Positions 14,838 to 15,834 of a stretch of 15,834 nucleotides of DNA are shown here, piece after piece. The position numbers and the translations under genes are program-made. The notes under the pieces are model-generated. The model was given only the letters and a program-made list of their open reading frames with translations. It was not told where the DNA came from and made no database searches. The stretch's first letter is position 1; every line of letters begins with the position of its first letter. This DNA comes from Ignavibacteria bacterium (GTDB lineage: Bacteria; Bacteroidota; Ignavibacteria; UBA10030; UBA6906), in assembly GCA_029859455.1 (NCBI GenBank), contig JAOUDE010000019.1, forward strand, positions 1 to 15,834, in the 5' to 3' direction.

Positions 14838-15834
14838 CCTGACTTCCGAGAAGATCCTTTCGCGTGCGGCTTCGCTCAAATGGGAAGTGGGGGAGAACGT
14901 CCATGACGCGCTGATCGAATCGATCTATAATGAAGCGGCGCGGATTGCCGATCGCGTTGTGGCCCGGTCCGACGGGAAACAGAGGTTTGACTGGGAACGG
15001 ACGCTCGACAGTCTGCTGACGAGTCGGCTGACCGGCTTCCCGATCATGTTTCTGATCCTTGCCGTCGTCTTCTGGATAACGATCGCCGGGGCGAATGTTC
15101 CTTCCGCTTTCCTCGCATCGGTTCTGATCGATTCCGTCCATCCCGCCCTCCAGTCGTTCGCCATTCAAACAGGGATGCCCTGGTGGCTGAGCGGTCTCCT
15201 GTTCGACGGCGTCTATCTGGCGAGTGCCTGGGTGATCAGCGTGATGCTCCCGCCGATGGCGATTTTCTTTCCGCTGTTCACCCTTCTGGAAGACTTCGGT
15301 TATCTTCCGCGCGTGGCGTTCAATCTTGACAATCTCTTCCGGAAAGCGGGCGCACATGGCAAGCAGGCGCTGACGATGAGCATGGGATATGGATGCAATG
15401 CCGCAGGGGTTATCGCCACCCGCGTGATCGACAGTCCCCGCGAACGCCTGATCGCCATCATCACGAACAATTTCTCACTCTGCAACGGTCGCTGGCCGAC
15501 CCAGATTCTGATTGCTTCGATCTTCATCGGAGCACTGGCCCCTGACGGCCTCGCCGGCCTTGTTTCCGCTGGAGCGGTGATCGGCATTACGTTGATCGGA
15601 GTCGCCCTGACGTTCTTGACTTCCTGGGGACTCTCCCGGACAGTGCTGCGGGGAGAGGTATCAACGTTCAGCCTCGAGCTGCCGCCGTACCGCCCCCCGA
15701 GGATTTTTCAGACGCTGTATACATCACTCATCGACAGGACGGTCTTCGTCCTGTGGCGGGCTGTCGTCTTTGCTGTCCCCGCCGGTGCCGTGATCTGGCT
15801 GGTTTCCAACATCACCATCGGTGGAATCAGTCTC
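14830..15834 (+). CDS. feoB: FeoB membrane permease half, 3'-truncated by the window
   Basis: The frame is open to the right edge; 335 residues are visible. The first 60 or so residues are soluble and helical, and resemble the end of the FeoB cytosolic S domain that leads into the first membrane helix at about 68-87. Further hydrophobic segments lie around 119-152, 180-200, 225-265 and 305-327. The Gate motif is clear: FGYLPRVAF (156-164), then GYGCNAAG with Cys189, then DSPRERL and [10 protein letters not shown] with Cys218, where E. coli FeoB has its two Gate cysteines. The wording GYGCNAAG...NNF..CNGR differs from the E. coli-type GFGCNVPS...CGARL and marks a different FeoB subgroup. It moves Fe(II), or possibly Mn(II), across the inner membrane together with the G-protein from the preceding gene. 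The remaining permease and any small downstream genes lie outside the window. Confidence 0.9.
   Translation, partial: MDDLTSEKILSRAASLKWEVGENVHDALIESIYNEAARIADRVVARSDGKQRFDWERTLDSLLTSRLTGFPIMFLILAVVFWITIAGANVPSAFLASVLIDSVHPALQSFAIQTGMPWWLSGLLFDGVYLASAWVISVMLPPMAIFFPLFTLLEDFGYLPRVAFNLDNLFRKAGAHGKQALTMSMGYGCNAAGVIATRVIDSPRERLIAIITNNFSLCNGRWPTQILIASIFIGALAPDGLAGLVSAGAVIGITLIGVALTFLTSWGLSRTVLRGEVSTFSLELPPYRPPRIFQTLYTSLIDRTVFVLWRAVVFAVPAGAVIWLVSNITIGGISL

Overview
The window looks like a chromosomal stretch from a Gram-negative bacterium, GC-rich by eye. Evidence for an outer membrane is an LptD-type LPS-export barrel with a signal peptide and a C-terminal Phe. The style of that LptD-like protein and the gene set suggest the FCB group (Ignavibacteria/Chlorobi/Kapabacteria-like), but this is inference from remembered family resemblance; no rRNA or other phylogenetic anchor is present. 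I see no insertion sequence, prophage, CRISPR array, integrase or plasmid function.

Layout, left to right. (1) 1-3331, plus strand: the 3' part of rarA (recombination factor), overlapping by 4 bases an lptD-like gene. (2) 3443-6775, minus strand: tRNA-Leu(UAG), tig, clpP and clpX in transcription order, with tig/clpP overlapping by 1 base and clpP/clpX separated by 3. This is the protein-quality-control cluster. (3) 6951-8672, minus strand: a soluble histidine kinase with a cyclic-nucleotide-binding-type domain and a GAF domain, behind a promoter that leaves almost no 5' leader. (4) 8784-11549, plus strand: a consensus promoter driving an M24 (Xaa-Pro type) metallopeptidase and a sodium:solute symporter, probably a peptide/amino-acid scavenging pair. 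(5) 11715-12071: a small, basic, unrecognised protein. (6) 12254-15834 (runs off the end): a metal-uptake operon of four overlapping genes.

The metal operon is the most interesting region. A strong sigma-70-type promoter is overlaid by an 18-bp perfect inverted repeat and a second TTAGG-type half-site, resembling DtxR/IdeR/MntR-family operators. The first gene is a soluble three-domain DtxR-family regulator. The second is a paralogue with an N-terminal membrane helix, a degenerate-looking winged helix, a conserved DtxR-type metal-ligand set and two FeoA-like domains. The third and fourth genes are FeoB split into two polypeptides: a G-protein with an N-terminal CxxCxxH tail, and a separate membrane permease. 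The layout suggests that the cytoplasmic regulator controls transcription while the membrane-tethered paralogue senses metal next to the permease. That second part is inference. Whether the metal is Fe(II) or Mn(II) cannot be decided from the sequence.
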